64,000 nucleotides of DNA from Cryptomeria japonica (Eukaryota > Streptophyta > Pinopsida > Cupressales > Cupressaceae): positions 141,144,361 to 141,208,360 of the forward strand of contig NC_081406.1 in assembly GCF_030272615.1 (NCBI RefSeq), read 5' to 3'. Both the position numbers and the translations under genes were made by a program. This document shows, piece after piece, positions 1 through 12,282 of the stretch. Numbering within the stretch: the first letter of the stretch is position 1; every line of letters begins with the position of its first letter. Under the pieces are notes generated by a model that was not told where the DNA came from, did no database searches, and saw only the letters and a list, made by a program, of their open reading frames with translations.

Positions 1-59
1 ACAATGCCAACACTAAAGAGTCAGAGAGATGCTAATGACAAGAGAGGTCTTGGTTATGA

Positions 60-472
60 AGAAGGATAAAGCTGCAGTATTGCACAACAAGATCAATAAT
101 CTAGTTAGAAGCAGAATCATGACAACAACTAGAACCAGAAATCACTAGTAAGACAACCTAGTGCTCACAAATTTAATGGTACATGCTTGGTTTGCAATAA
201 TAGGACTGATCAGAACAACGCATCAGTCAACAGTCTTGGAAATGTAAGATGGCATGCATGTAGTAGATTTTAACATAGCGCTAACCAATGTAAATCAATA
301 GGAAATCAAGAAATCAAGGGTTTAGCAAAGCAATTCAGAAGAACAATATTATCTGTTATGCATGCAACAAGATTAGACATATTACTAAATATTGCAGAAG
401 TAAGAACCCACCAGTAACTAATCGAAAAGCAGATGAGAATGGAAAGGAAAAGATAGAAGATATCAGAAAATA
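60..472 (+). pseudogene. Gag-like zinc-knuckle protein remnant (element X)
   Basis: Decayed reading frame homologous to the C-terminal part of the gag-like ORF of element C. Shared landmarks are a GLG(Y/F)E segment, a VRQP..KFNG segment near 148-185 and several CCHC knuckles. The last knuckle, at about 354-395, is intact as C-X2-C-X4-H-X4-C (CYACNKIRHITKYC). The others have lost cysteines or contain stops. CCHC knuckles bind RNA in Gag proteins; here the protein cannot be made as one piece because of internal stops. Confidence 0.6.
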
Positions 473-961
473 GCATGAGAAAAGATGGGTAAGGAGATCA
501 GACACACAATTGGTAGAACAACTGGTATAGCCATTAGGTCCTGCACTGAAAGCAGGAACAACCAGTAACTGAGGCACTCTTCCTTAGGGGTAGGAAAATC
601 ATTGAATATCATGCTAACACCCTAGATTATATCTATAGTCAGAGAATTCTGATTGTGGATGGATAACTTAGGTTATTTCAAGTGTTTACTGGAACTTATA
701 AGCAAATTATGTGATCCGTTCAGTCTTCTCAACAACATTTAATGATAGTGAAAAATTAGGGTTAATGACAATAAAAAGGGAAAAGTTTAGTTTTTTTCCT
801 AACACATCGATCAAGCATTAAAAAGAGAGATTTCCAGAGCAATTCAGGAGTTCAAGGCATTTTGCGCAAACATCTATTGAAAGGCATTTTTCATCATCTA
901 GTAGTATCTTGAGGTATTTTCCATTTACAAAAACCCTAATTTCAGTATCCACATTTGGTAA

Positions 962-3900
962 ATCATATCTTCTTTATCCAATGTTGATACTCCTTTGGAG
1001 GTGGAAATCAAGAACCACCCCCGTCCTAAATTCAAGAAGAACCCCTTTAAGTCCCTTTTGGATGATCTGCAGGGAGCATTCTTGAGTGTCTGTCATGGTG
1101 TTATTCATATTGAAGACATTAGGGCATATATTTATTGTGACATCAAGGAGCTCGGAGGTTATGAATTGTCTTGTGTTTTCACTGAGAATCTCATTTCGGA
1201 CAACTAGTTGAAGCTAGAATTTGCCCATTTACAAAAGAAGGGTTTAACCCAATTTATGGATTTTTCCACATTTGACGAGGTGGAATGGGTCTGATACATA
1301 CTCAGCCATATTCATGGATAATTTATCTAGTTGGACCAGCCCTACAAGATCACTAAGGAGGTAATTAAGAATATCACCTGCCTGCACAAAATTGGAGGTC
1401 TTCTCAACCCTAGGTCTAAGCTCTCCAACACAAAACTCTGCAAACTCACCGACTTCACCTTCGATGGTCATTCGATGAGGGTTGATGATATTAAGGAGAT
1501 TGATGTTAAATTTGTAGCTATGATCATCGGATACAAAGTTTACCAGTCAAACCAGCTAAACTCTATCTTTGGTAATAATAATCTTATTGCCCATGAAATG
1601 ATGAAGGAGGATTCACATTATGATCTCTGCACTATGATGTTGAAGGAGCTGATGACCAACCTTCATAAAATTAAACAAGACAAGAAAAACACTTTTCGGT
1701 ATGGGTCTTTTGTTATCTACTTAGCATTATACTTTTTGAACACTTTTCCTAGTTTTGGTAAGATACATTGGGATTTTGATCACCCGATAGCCACATAGAT
1801 AGCCCAAATTTTGGATAGCCAAGGGGATAAGAAGCAAAAGGTTAATTTATAGGCATTTTTAAAAACTTTTCAGGAGGAAATGAAGAATAGGGCTAGAATT
1901 CCTAAATCTATAGTAGAAAATATTAAGATACTATATATTTTATGGTGAATAAAGATAAGTGCATGATGCAGGTAGTCCAGCCTAGAATAGTCTAGATTAT
2001 GTTCATGGGTTATGAGGTAGATGAGGCCACACTAGATGCCTATGCACAACACCTACTGCAAGCACCAGTTGATGAAAAAGAAGAGAAATTTGGCATAGCC
2101 TAGGAGAAAGGGCTAAAAGTTCACCAAGAACAGGTTGCACTGACAATCAGAAGAAAAATGATTAAGGTTGCAGTAGAGACTCTAATATGTGAAGGGCATG
2201 ATAGGGCAAAATAAGATCACAATGTTAAAATCCTTGAAGCCTGAAGGAAAGAAGAAATGAAGTAAAAGAGGAAGGAAGAGAGGGAAGCAAAGAAGGAATC
2301 TTAGGCCACTCCCAATGTGGTCTCGATGTCTACTAAAACTCCCAAGCAACTAGAAGCACCATCTAGTGAACCAGACATTCCTAAGCCAAAGAAACTAGTA
2401 AAGAGAAAACAAAAGGTGGCTAGGTAGTATATGATAGTTTCTTCTGAGGAAACTGAATCAGATGAACACATCAAGGAAGTTACAAAGAAGAAAGGCATTT
2501 TTGCAAGGGTGGTAAGGGAGAATAAGGAAGAGAAGAAGAAAGAACCAGGTAAGGAAACTTCCCAGAAGACACCCAAGATAATCATTGTACATAAACACAA
2601 GCCAAAGTTTGATGAGCAGTCTAAATAGAAAGCCGAGAGAAGAAAAGGTAAGAAGAAATTGGATGCTCTAGACATAATTGATTAGATTATTAATGATGGT
2701 AATTTAGATAATATTACTACATTCTTTGATGAATTTGATGATAAGAATAAGAAGCAGATTGAGGAAGCTATTCTTTTATATCTTGATACTTTTAGTAGAG
2801 CATTGATTAAGTTAGAGAAAATTTGGCCTAAGGAGTTATATGATAAACTAGAGGCTAGAAAATTACATGCTTAAACTCTGGACCAGTAAATAAAGGAGAC
2901 TGAATTAGTCAATCTCTTTCCAACAATAACCCCTCCAAAGATGGCAGATTTAATAAATAAAACAGATGCATCAAAATTCAATCCTAAGTACCAGATAAAC
3001 CATTTAATGTTAGAAAGATTTGAGGAAATCCGAAAGGAGACCATTGATATTTGGGTCAAAATTCTTTTGAGTTTAGGATATGATTTGAGCCCTAGTTTTG
3101 TATAGTCTCAGAATATTCAATTATCAAAGAATAAGAAACTGACAAAATCAGAGGAACAAAATGTAAATACTAAGAAACAAGCTAGCACTCTATCGGATAC
3201 TACTGTACCAGCTAGTGAGTCCAATTTTGCAGCAGAAGATACCCTGATAGACAGTGGACAAAATACAAAGGATAATATTGATAAGGAAAAGGATACAAAC
3301 AATAAAGTTGTTGAGGATTCACATGATCAGGATAAGGCACCAAGTAGTGAAGCCACCTGTGCATAGGAAATAAAGGATTCAACAGATACATCTCTAGCAG
3401 ACAAAGGCAAAGAAACTGTGACAAACTTTTCTTCCAGCTTGGCAATTAACACTTCATCCATAGCCAAAGGAAATATGTCACAACTTTCTTTTTGTTTTGA
3501 CAAGGCTTATCATAAGATGTCTCTGGCAGAGAAAATTTTGGCGGGAGCACCACTCCAAGTTGAAACAACTCAGGAATTGGCCCAAGAGGACTCAAAAGAT
3601 AAATAGATAATTAAGAAAACTTTTGAAGTTTTGAATTGGTTGGTACCTGAATTCTAGGCACAGGAGAGCACAAGCTCATCTGACAAATTGAAGGAGATTA
3701 TTGATTTTATTCCTAAGCATTATGATTATTTGCTCAAGATTTCAATAATTGAGGCTAAGGACAAATTTGTTGAAGCCTAGAAATAAACATTTTTGCAAAC
3801 AATAGCATCAGAGAACGATAAACTTAAAATTTTCTTGCAATCCATTGATGCAACATTGGCGGAAGGAGGAAAAGTTTACAAGACTTGTCTAGATTTTGCA

Positions 3901-4170
3901 AAGTGTATAGCTTCCACAGACAAGCATATCTTAGATTGTATACATAATATGATTCAGATTTGTAATTCTTATAACTTGACAACTAACCTAACTAGTTCTT
4001 TGGATGGTCCAATTTTTGTGGTCATGGATCAAATTTTGAATCTAGAGAAGGAGAGGGATGGTAAAATAAAGAAAGCAACTGAGCTCCAGAACTTAATAGG
4101 TCCCCGGTTGGATAATCTATTATTTCATAAAACTGAGTGTATTTCTAATATGTAGAATGAGGGTCCCATA
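962..4170 (+). pseudogene. Unknown long ORF (ORF2) of element X, degenerate
   Basis: Open stretches at 995-1207, 1331-1798, 2431-2628, 3418-3606 and 3793-4155 line up in order with the ORF2 of element C (39150 to 35787, minus). Shared N-terminal blocks include RPRP/HPRP, an IKELG/IEELG block, (H/Y)KITKE, a SMRVDDIKEI-like block and a KKGTFR/KKNTFR block. The middle is lysine/glutamate rich and low in complexity. The C-terminal part shares GP(R/K)LDxL with C. I cannot name a domain. Known plant Sireviruses may carry envelope-like ORFs downstream of pol, but that equivalence is not shown here. Many stops make it inactive. Confidence 0.6.
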
Positions 4171-4352
4171 GAATCATAGGCAATTGAGTATTACACCAGT
4201 CTCTTGAATGGATTCACCTGCATTCTTGACTCTCTCAAGCAAGTTTGGGACACTTACTTTTCATTTTTAAAGACTATGTATGTTGACATTTTGAAACTCG
4301 TATAAAACTGCCACATGTATATTTTTGTACAACATTCTTTGTGGGCAGCCCA

Positions 4353-4527
4353 CTTTGTCATTGATGTCAAAGAGGGAGGAGTATAGTGAAAATGTATATA
4401 TAACCTAGAGGAATACATTAGATGTATATAGAAGGAGTGTATGGCTCAGGGGGAGAAGATTTAGAGGAAGATTTAGGAATGGCATCATTTTTCATTTGAG
4501 TATTGCCATCAATGCCAAAGGGGGAGA
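4353..4527 (+). promoter_or_regulatory. Paired polypurine tracts of element X
   Basis: Upstream box 4353-4380 (TTTGTCATTGATGTC then AAAGAGGGAG) and downstream box 4503-4527 (TTGCCATCAATGCC then AAAGGGGGAGA), the second directly abutting the 3' LTR. A polypurine tract primes plus-strand DNA synthesis in LTR elements. The two 14-nt boxes before the purine runs are nearly reverse complements of each other, and the arrangement recurs in other elements of this window. Confidence 0.75.
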
Positions 4528-4528
4528 T

Positions 4529-5547
4529 TGTTGGCAATTGATACTCATCCAGTAAGGCTAATGACATTTAGGGTTGCCATTGATGATAACTCATCTGGTA
4601 ACTCATTTGGAAACTCATCTTTAGGTGTCTATATTTATCATCAACATTCATTGTTTTATCATTTTGCTTTTATTTGGTTAACCGCTGTTCACTACACTCA
4701 ACCATTATATACACTTTTCTTTACACCCAGTTAAGTCTTGATCTTGGTAATGTGCATTTGGAACCCAGCTAAGGATAGGACCCGATTAAGATTTCTTGTG
4801 GCCCCAATTATTTCTTTCATGGATTTTTGGATAGTGTGTGAAGGCTGACATGGTCATCAGGATTATGCATGATATACCTTGTGATCCAGTAGCCGACAGG
4901 TTTATTTTCTTCATTTGAGGCCAACATGTTCAACAAGTTGATAGAGTATTTAAGGATATCTTTTAGCAATGGATTTGATATAAGTACAAATGCAATTTTT
5001 ATTGTGAATAGGTCACAAATTGATGGTATTCTTTTTGGTCAGTGAAAGGAAGATTTTATGTGTAGTTTCACATGCGCAATCTAAACTGGTAGTAGAATAG
5101 GGCAGAACATAGTAACAGTAAACTAATATATAGAGAGGTTTAATAGAGATTAAACTGGAACTTATCCAACATGGTCAAATGCATATTATAAGTTCATTTT
5201 GGTTTGTAATCACTATGAAATGTTGTGTAAGTCAATGAGACTTGTGTTTGAGCAATGAGCTCTAGACAGTGAGCCTAATTGCATGTGCAATCCCCTCTAT
5301 GTAATATTTGTATACCTTGATCAAGTATATAGATACTATGGGTATCAGCCCCACCATGGTTTTTCCCTTTGCAAGGTTTTCAATGTATAAATAATGGTGT
5401 TATGGTTGTGCTTCTTTATGTGTTATTTGGTTTATACACTTTAATTTTATTTACTGTTAACCGGTTCATAAGAAATAATTTCATATTTATTTTTACTGGT
5501 AGAACACTAATTCACTCCCCCCCTCTCAATGTTCTTGGATTCCAACA
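4529..5547 (+). repeat. 3' LTR of element X
   Basis: Begins TGTTGGCAATTG right after the polypurine tract and ends TTCCAACA. About 1.02 kb. Close to its end it has the pyrimidine run CACTCCCCCCCTCTCA, seen at the same place in the LTRs of A, B, C, D and H. The body of this LTR does not resemble the LTR of element C, although both elements carry the same ORF2. Confidence 0.85.
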
Positions 5548-5552
5548 ATGAG

Positions 5553-5752
5553 ACTAATTAAATAAATAAAATATTTATTTAATTTAGGGAAAAGATAATT
5601 TAAATAAATAAAAATATTTATTTAAATAAGGAAATGCTAGAAGAGGATTAATAAATTAATTAAAATAAATAAATAATTATTTAATTAATAGAAGGCTTAG
5701 GATAAAATAATTAAATAAATAAAATATTTATTTAATTAATCTAGGAAAATTG
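5553..5752. repeat. AT-rich palindromic repeat cluster
   Basis: Four copies of a self-complementary AT-rich motif built around TAAATAAATAAAATATTTA, separated by short purine-rich spacers. Each copy could fold as a hairpin. It directly follows the LTR of X. I see no coding potential. Confidence 0.7.
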
Positions 5753-5754
5753 TA

Positions 5755-5876
5755 GGTGTGTGTGTGCGCGCGTGTACATACATACATACATGCATGCATG
5801 CATGCATGCATACATATGCACATACATATACATATACATGTGTGTGTACATGCACACACACATATATGTGGTGTTC
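5755..5876. repeat. Compound microsatellite
   Basis: Runs of TG, CG, CATA, CATG and CA dinucleotide and tetranucleotide repeats. Low complexity, no gene. Confidence 0.9.
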
Positions 5877-7578
5877 AATAGTTATATTTGTGTGATATTT
5901 TGACTCATCAAGGTTATGTTATACGTAGTCAAAACCATATCTAGACTGATCACATAGGTTTCAAATTAAGAATTAAGGATACAAGCAAGTGTGTGATACA
6001 CTTATGATTATGTATAATGTTATATTCATTTGATAATACAAATACGATCCTCTAATAAATACTTGATATAAATTCTCTTAAATAATTCCTAAATTATTCG
6101 TGATGATTTTAAACATAATCTACAATGATAAATGCGTGTACTTAAAATTTACAATGAAACACACAAATCAACACAAGTGTGTACTAAGTCAAATTGCAAT
6201 GGCTAGTTAAAAGGTCAACACTATATATACTTAATTTTAAATTTAGAAACATCAAATTTTATATCTATGATTGAGGAAACGTACCATATCAAGTAAGCAC
6301 CCATTAATATGATCCAAGGTAATGAACGATATATTTGGGGATTGCAATCAATCTCAAGTGTTGAGTGATAATGGGACCAACATAATGTGATCTCATGAGA
6401 CAAATTTATATAAAAATATGCTACTTATAAACTAGGCATTCCTTTATGTGTCAAAAAATATCAATATCACATTGGAAAAGTATTTAATATTGAAAATAAT
6501 TAGTACAAATTATTTATTTTTCAATTCACGGTTTCGTGAGCTCATGATTTTGAGGCAAATCATTTATGTAATACAAATTAGTGGTTTTGTACAAGCTCGT
6601 CTTAATAAAAGAAAGAATGTGAATATTTTTTGATGTTACCTTGTGTAACCTTTGGATTATTTTCTAAAATTGGATTGAGCATATCTTCTTTGTCGCATAT
6701 GTGAAAGTATGGATGAGATTTGTGACTATTTTATTCTCATTTACTTTTGAACATGGATAAATGTAATAAGAGTGCTTTCCACTTCAAAATACTTACATGG
6801 GGACTCTACAACCATATTCCAATGTTATTCTTGGCATACTACATTGAAACATGTTGGTGCTTTTGGAGGATGTTTTTTTCCCTTAAAAGGGTTTTTCCAA
6901 GGTATATATGGTGTTATCTTGTAGTATGAAGGTATATATGGTGTTATCTTGTAGTATGTTTGTTATTCTTTTGCATTGTGGATTCTAAATAGTTGTTTAC
7001 ATTAGTTTTTTCTCATGAAGGTTGTGTGGAATTAGTTTATTAGATTGTCAAATCTCATTTCATTAAGGATTTCCTTTCTAATTGAATTGGCACTGAACCA
7101 TAAGAATAAAAGTGAATAAATATGCAATTTCTACCCTTACAATAATTTTATCTAATTATTATAAAAACTACGTTTCATTTTATATTTTTATTGTAGAATG
7201 TTGAATATAAAACTTCTTCAAGAGTATTCAAACCCCTTTATATAAAATGTATATACTAATATCAACAATTTCCACTATTGGTCCCATACTAAGTACAACC
7301 TATTCTCATGTTAAATTTTTGGTCCTATTAATGTTAATGAACTAAAAAATGCTATTTGTCTAATACATAGAATGCATTGGTACATAGTAAATACATAAAT
7401 AACAAATTTAAATATACTTTTAACATCTCATAGGATAAAATTCCTACTACAACCATTTAATACATAATAAATTTATAGCAAATGGGTAAATCGCTAATAA
7501 TATTTATACTTACATAGATTATTATCTTATGTAATGCATTTTTTAACACCTCATAACCTAATAAACACCACCCCAAAA
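5877..7578. other. Intergenic sequence, nothing recognised
   Basis: AT-rich DNA downstream of the terpene synthase pseudogene. Short reading frames here have no recognisable domains. The one structural feature is a perfect 30-bp tandem duplication at 6899-6928 and 6929-6958. Confidence 0.6.
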
Positions 7579-7875
7579 TTACATTGTAATATGTTGAAAC
7601 AATAATTTCCAAATATGGTCTCTTATATCTTCTATGGCCACACTAAATCCATCTGTTTCTTTGTAAAAGAGTTGAATACCTCTTGACAAGGAAATAGCAT
7701 GATCTTTATTGCATGTTGGTACGCTATCCTTTTTCAAATATTCCCACATTATTTCTTAAAATAATTCATCTTGGAAGGAATTAAGATAATCCAAAGCTTC
7801 TTCTTCTATTGATTTAGGATTATCTCTCATATAGCATCTTACACAAGAAGATTCCTTGCCCCTAGCAGCTTCAGC
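7579..7875 (-). pseudogene. TPS exon 10 (last exon) remnant
   Basis: Follows an acceptor reading ATACAG. It encodes ARGKESSCVRCYM, then DNPKSIEEEAL, and near the end DGFSVAIEDIRD, the typical C-terminal helices of plant terpene synthases, and ends at a natural-looking TAA (7579-7581). One in-frame TAA interrupts it after a FQDELF stretch. About 297 bp, a usual size for the last TPS exon. Confidence 0.85.
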
Positions 7876-7988
7876 CTGTATTTCATCACATAAATAATTT
7901 TGACTAAAACATCCTTCCTAAAATGAACAAGACATTAAAAGGGATAAAGAAATTATAAATAGATGAAGCTCCATTTTTTTAAATATAC

Positions 7989-8036
7989 CTTGAAAGTATT
8001 AATATCATTACTTAATCTAAAGGTAAGTGCCAAAAG
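7989..8036 (-). pseudogene. TPS exon 9, 3' piece
   Basis: Encodes the end of the exon (RLSNDINTFK-like) and stops at the donor GTATAT (plus 7983-7988). Separated from the rest of exon 9 by element A, whose TSD AAAAG lies at 8032-8036 and 14636-14640. Rejoining across the insertion needs a frame change, so the exon was probably already damaged or was altered around the insertion. Confidence 0.8.
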
Positions 8037-10060
8037 TGTTGGCCATTTGGTGAAATTGATTATGTGTTGCATTGATGTTTTGTCATTGATACCAACACTA
8101 GCTGTTTGGATGTCTTATCGTCACCCTTCTAGTCCCAGTAGGTTGAGTGGTTTCTGGTTGATTTGGATCTAGCATGATCTAGTAGGCTCCGGTATAGTTT
8201 GGTGATGGAATTGGCTTGTTCATGATACTAATGCTCATATTTGGTCAGTTGGTTTTGGTTTGGTGATCGGATGTTATCCTGCTTACCTAGAAGCTTAGTT
8301 TGTGGTTCCAGTAAGGGTTTCACTGAAAGAGATTTTGATGAAGATCTTTCATGAAATGCATCAATGGTGTTGGTGTAGCTTCTGGTGGAGTTTTAGGATG
8401 TTTTTGGTGATCATGTTTAAGACTTGGCAAAGGGAGATAATTTTTGTAGCGTGTGGACCCATACTGGGTCTCGGTTGATCTAGGTTATGGATCGGATTTA
8501 ATGTAATGTGTGGATTGGACCTCTTGATGTATTTTCTATTAGGATTCCCAAAGATACTAAGAGGGGGGGGTGAATCAGTATCTAACCAATATATCAAATT
8601 ACTTGATTTAAAACATGAAAAGCATATTGAAACTAAGTACCGATAAACCAGAAATAATATTGTAAATAAGAACAATAACAACAACATGAGAAGCACACCA
8701 TAACACAGTATTTTAATGAGGAAACCTGGTGTGGGAAAAACCTCGGTGGGATTTGTGACCCATAATATTCGCTTACTGGCCAATAAGGGAATATTACTCT
8801 TACAACAAGGGCCTGCACATGCAGGAAGGCCAAGTGCCTAGAGCTCACTGCTCAATTACAAATGAAGTCACACTAACTTACAAAAATGGATTATACTAAT
8901 CCAATGTCTTGTACTACTTTAGATTAGCATCTGTTATGCCAGATTCAGGTACCGGTTTAAGCTCAACTACAACATAAACCTTTAACCAACAATTCACATA
9001 TTAGGTCTGCTATTACTTTTCCATACTTCACATCCTATCTCTTGTCTGCAAAATGATCTACAATGATCTCATACATATATGAGTCATATTAAAATCCACC
9101 ATGTCAGCTTACAAAAGATTTTACAATTAATTACAAAATACATTAATACAAAATTGTTGTCAGCCAGGATGTTGGTATTCTTCCTTGTCATTGTTGGTGT
9201 TCTATGTGTTGGTGTAGAGTCTGCCAGTGCTGGTGCCTCTTTCTGCCTACTAGTATCACATGATTGCAAGGTTGTTGTCAATGACAATACCTTCAATCAC
9301 CTACAATTTCTCATTGGAGTGTGCATTTGCCAACATTTTTGGGATCTCTTTTGTGTTGGATATTATTTGTTTGGCCTAAGGCTGACATGGTTTTTAATTA
9401 CGTAATTGGTTTATTATCTGGTGGCCGACCTAATTGTTTATGGCTGAGGGTTTGTATATATAGATGTACGATCTCATTGTAGATCATCATGGTCATGGTT
9501 AGAGGTCATGGTCAAGGAATTTAATGTGCGAATATTGTAATATCATTCAGGCAGAGGAGTTGGTCGATCATTGGAGATTGAATTGGGTTTATGTAAGAGG
9601 ATTTAGTCCTCCGATATTGAGCTTAACTAGAACTATACTCAGGCATAGTAGATGCTATATTTTGTAGTTCAACACTTCTCTGGATTGTAGTTTGAATTTC
9701 TATGTAGTCAGTGAGGCTCCTTTTGTGATGAGCAGTGCACTCTAGGATGTTGGCCTTTTTGCAAGTGCAGACCCCTCAATTACAATTCACATACTTATTA
9801 CATAAGTATTATCTGATTGTGGGTAGGCTTCCCACCATGATTTTGTCCTTTACTGGGTTTTCCACATATAAATCTTGGTGTCATGTGGATGGCTTTTATT
9901 CTGTGATTATTGTCTATGCTTAATTGGTTTAACTTCTATTCCAATATTAATATTTTGGGTTCCGGTATTAAATTTTAAATTGCTAATAGTTCTGGTAATC
10001 TATGACAATTGATTCACCCCCCCTTCTTAGTTGTCTTCTAGTTATTTGAATTGTCTAAAA
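8037..10060 (+). repeat. 5' LTR of element A (interrupted)
   Basis: Begins TGTTGGCCATTTGG and ends next to the primer site. Without the inserted solo LTR (8537-9335 plus one 5-bp duplication) it is about 1220 bp, against 1208 bp for the 3' LTR. Ends with the conserved pyrimidine run near 10015. Confidence 0.9.
8537..9335 (-). mobile_element. Solo LTR of family C inside the LTR of A
   Basis: On the minus strand it matches the LTRs of element C (34710-35485 and 40638-41342) over its length. It is 799 bp with no internal region. Flanks are TTTTC (8532-8536) and TTTTT (9336-9340), a 5-bp duplication with one mismatch. The uninterrupted site is visible in the 3' LTR of A near 13935. The terminal TG on one side has become TA (TATTAGG). 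Solo LTRs arise by recombination between two LTRs. Confidence 0.85.
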
Positions 10061-10062
10061 AT

Positions 10063-10074
10063 TGGTATCAGAGC
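10063..10074 (+). promoter_or_regulatory. Primer binding site of element A
   Basis: TGGTATCAGAGC just after the 5' LTR: complementary to the 3' end of plant initiator Met-tRNA, the usual primer for Copia minus-strand DNA synthesis. Confidence 0.9.
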
Positions 10075-10118
10075 TTTGGTCCTCTATGCAAAAATCTTAA
10101 CTGCTTGAGGAAGATCTT

Positions 10119-11275
10119 ATGGTGACTAAAAGTTCAAGTTCATCTAGTTCTTTTGGAGCTATCTTTTGGAGGGATATTTCGAGGCTTGATGGAACAAATT
10201 ACATAGTATGGAAGATTCATATGGAGACTCATCTGAGATGTGTTGGAAAGGAGATTTAGGAGATCACAAAGAATGGTGTCACACCCTATAATCCAGGATC
10301 TAGAAATCCTCCTTCGGCAAACCTAGACAAGGAGCTTGAGAATGATTGTAGAGCAAGAGAAGCCCTTTTGTGTGCACTTTCTGATCAACAAATAATGGGA
10401 TTAACTGACAAATCATCTGGAAAGGATATAGGGGATAAGTTGGAGACTCTTAATGAAGGTGACCCTATAGTGAAGATTGCTAAACTTAATGGTTATCAGG
10501 TGAGATATGAAAACCTGAAGATGGAAGAAGATGAAAGGATTACTCCATTCATGGAAAGGGTAAATGAGATTGATATGGGAATTCAATGTTGTGGTGGAAC
10601 ATTAATCAAAGATGAAATTGTTTCTAAAGTCCTAACAACCCTACCACCAGCTTACAAAATGAAGGATACTATTATTAATGAGTTGAGAACAATGGCTAAT
10701 ACATCCGTCAACAGAGATACTTTGGTTGGGAAACTATTTGCTTTTGAACTTGAAGAATTCGGACCTTCTGGAGCTATGAAGTCTAAACTTTCTTTTCATG
10801 CATCTACATCTACAACCAATAAGCAAGAATAGAAAGCTTTGTATGTAAAATAATTAGAAGATATGAAGAGAGAAGATGATGATTTTAAGCAACTTGAAGC
10901 ACTATTTTCTAGAAGAGTACCTAAAGGACTGGTAGGAAGTAATTACAAAGGAAAAGCACCTTTTAAATGTTTTGCATGCAATAAGATTGGTCATTTTGTA
11001 TCTAGATGTCCTAAAAGAAATTCAAGTTTTGAAGAAATATTTAGAAGATCATTTAATCCTAACCCGGGATATCAGAACAAGTACAAATACAAGAAAAATA
11101 GAGATAAATCATGCTACATAATGGATCAGGAAGGCATTACTGATTTTGATGATGAATCAACAGAAGACTCTGCTAGTGGTTCCAGTAATGGGAAGGAATG
11201 GGTGTTCCTAGCTATCAAGGAAGATGATCTGGTACTGGAAGAGAATTTACCTAAAGAGAAGGCACTTGCTGCTTA
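10119..11275 (+). pseudogene. Gag of element A, broken
   Basis: ATG at 10119, then a Copia-type gag. An in-frame TAG near 10258 cuts it early; the frame is open again at 10368-10832 and 10863-11276. A normal CCHC knuckle is present near 10968-11010 (CFACNKIGHFVSRC). The acidic C-terminus leads toward the protease region. Confidence 0.8.
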
Positions 11276-12282
11276 AATTGAAGACAAGGATGAATGGGTA
11301 ATTGACAATAGTTGTTCATATCATATGACTAGAGATAAAGGGAAGTTTTTATCTTTGCAAGATTTTGATGGTGGTCTAGTTAGATTTTGAGATGACAAAG
11401 CATGTATGATCAAATGAAAAGGAACTATATCATTGGATGGTAAGAACAATATTGACAATGTTTAATAAGTTGAAGGTTTGAGGCATAATCTTTTGGTGTA
11501 GGACAATTGGTAGACAAGGGATTTCAATTACAGTTCAAGGATGGAAAATGCAAAATCATTAACAGATCTGGCTTCGAGATTGCAATTGGTACATAGACAA
11601 AAGGTAATATATTTCATTTGAACTCTGGTGAGAAGACATGTTTGATTACATAGATTGATGAGAGTTGGCTATGGAATAAAAGGCAATATCATGTGAATTT
11701 TGATTGCATTGTGAAGATCAATTCAACTAAGGCAGTTAGGGATATACCTAAGATTATGAAGCCCTATAGTCTGGTATGTAAAGAATGTCAAATGGGTAAA
11801 TAGGTCAGAACCTCTTTTAGGAGTATACAAGATAAATCAAATAATGTTCTTGATCTTATTCATACTGATTTATGTGGCCCTGCTAGAGTTAAAAGTTTTC
11901 AAGGTGATAGATATTTCATGCTAATCATTGATGATTATTTTAGAATGATGTGGGTTACTTTTCTAAAAGAAAAATCTGGAGCATTTGAAAATTTTAAAAT
12001 CTTTAAGTCTAAAGTGGAAACTAAAACAAGATTGAAGATTAAATGTTTGAGATCAGATCATGGTGGAGAATTCACATACAATGAGTATAATAACTTTTGT
12101 GAGAAGCATGGTATAAGAAGACAATTTTCTGCTCCCTAGACACCTTAGCAAAATGGAGTTGTGGAAAGGAAGAACAAAACTATCTTGGATGCTGCTAGAA
12201 CAATGATAATGGAAGCTAGTCTACCTTAAATCTACTGGAGAGAAGCAGTGAGCACAATAGTTTATACATTCAATAGAGTGCA
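11276..12282 (+). pseudogene. Protease and integrase region of element A, broken
   Basis: Protease remnant near 11296 reads VIDNSCSYHM, with the expected DSG altered to DNS. A gag-pre-integrase stretch follows, with altered residues and stops. Integrase core at about 11840-12200 keeps HTDLCGP and SDHGGEF. Stops replace glutamines (for example near 12136). The frame then jumps abruptly into the distal RT region. Confidence 0.75.

Larger units (their letters stand above)
1..5547 (+). mobile_element. Element X: 3' part of a Copia/Sirevirus-like non-autonomous LTR element
   Basis: Plus-strand element entering from the left window edge. It reads as a decayed zinc-knuckle gag-like region, then a long degenerate ORF, two polypurine boxes and a 3' LTR ending CAACA at 5547. 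No protease, integrase, RT or RNase H similarity is seen between the gag-like part and the LTR. The same gene order occurs in element C (34710-41342), so X and C belong to one lineage although their LTRs differ. The 5' end lies outside the window, so target-site duplication and total length are unknown. Confidence 0.8.

Noticed and set aside
8361-8848. Minus-strand ORFs of 140 and 71 residues
   Set aside because: They lie in the solo LTR of family C and cross its border; the same text in other LTR copies is not conserved as protein.
9079-9405. Plus-strand ORF of 108 residues with a hydrophobic look
   Set aside because: Entirely within LTR sequence and running through an LTR/LTR border; no start context or homology.
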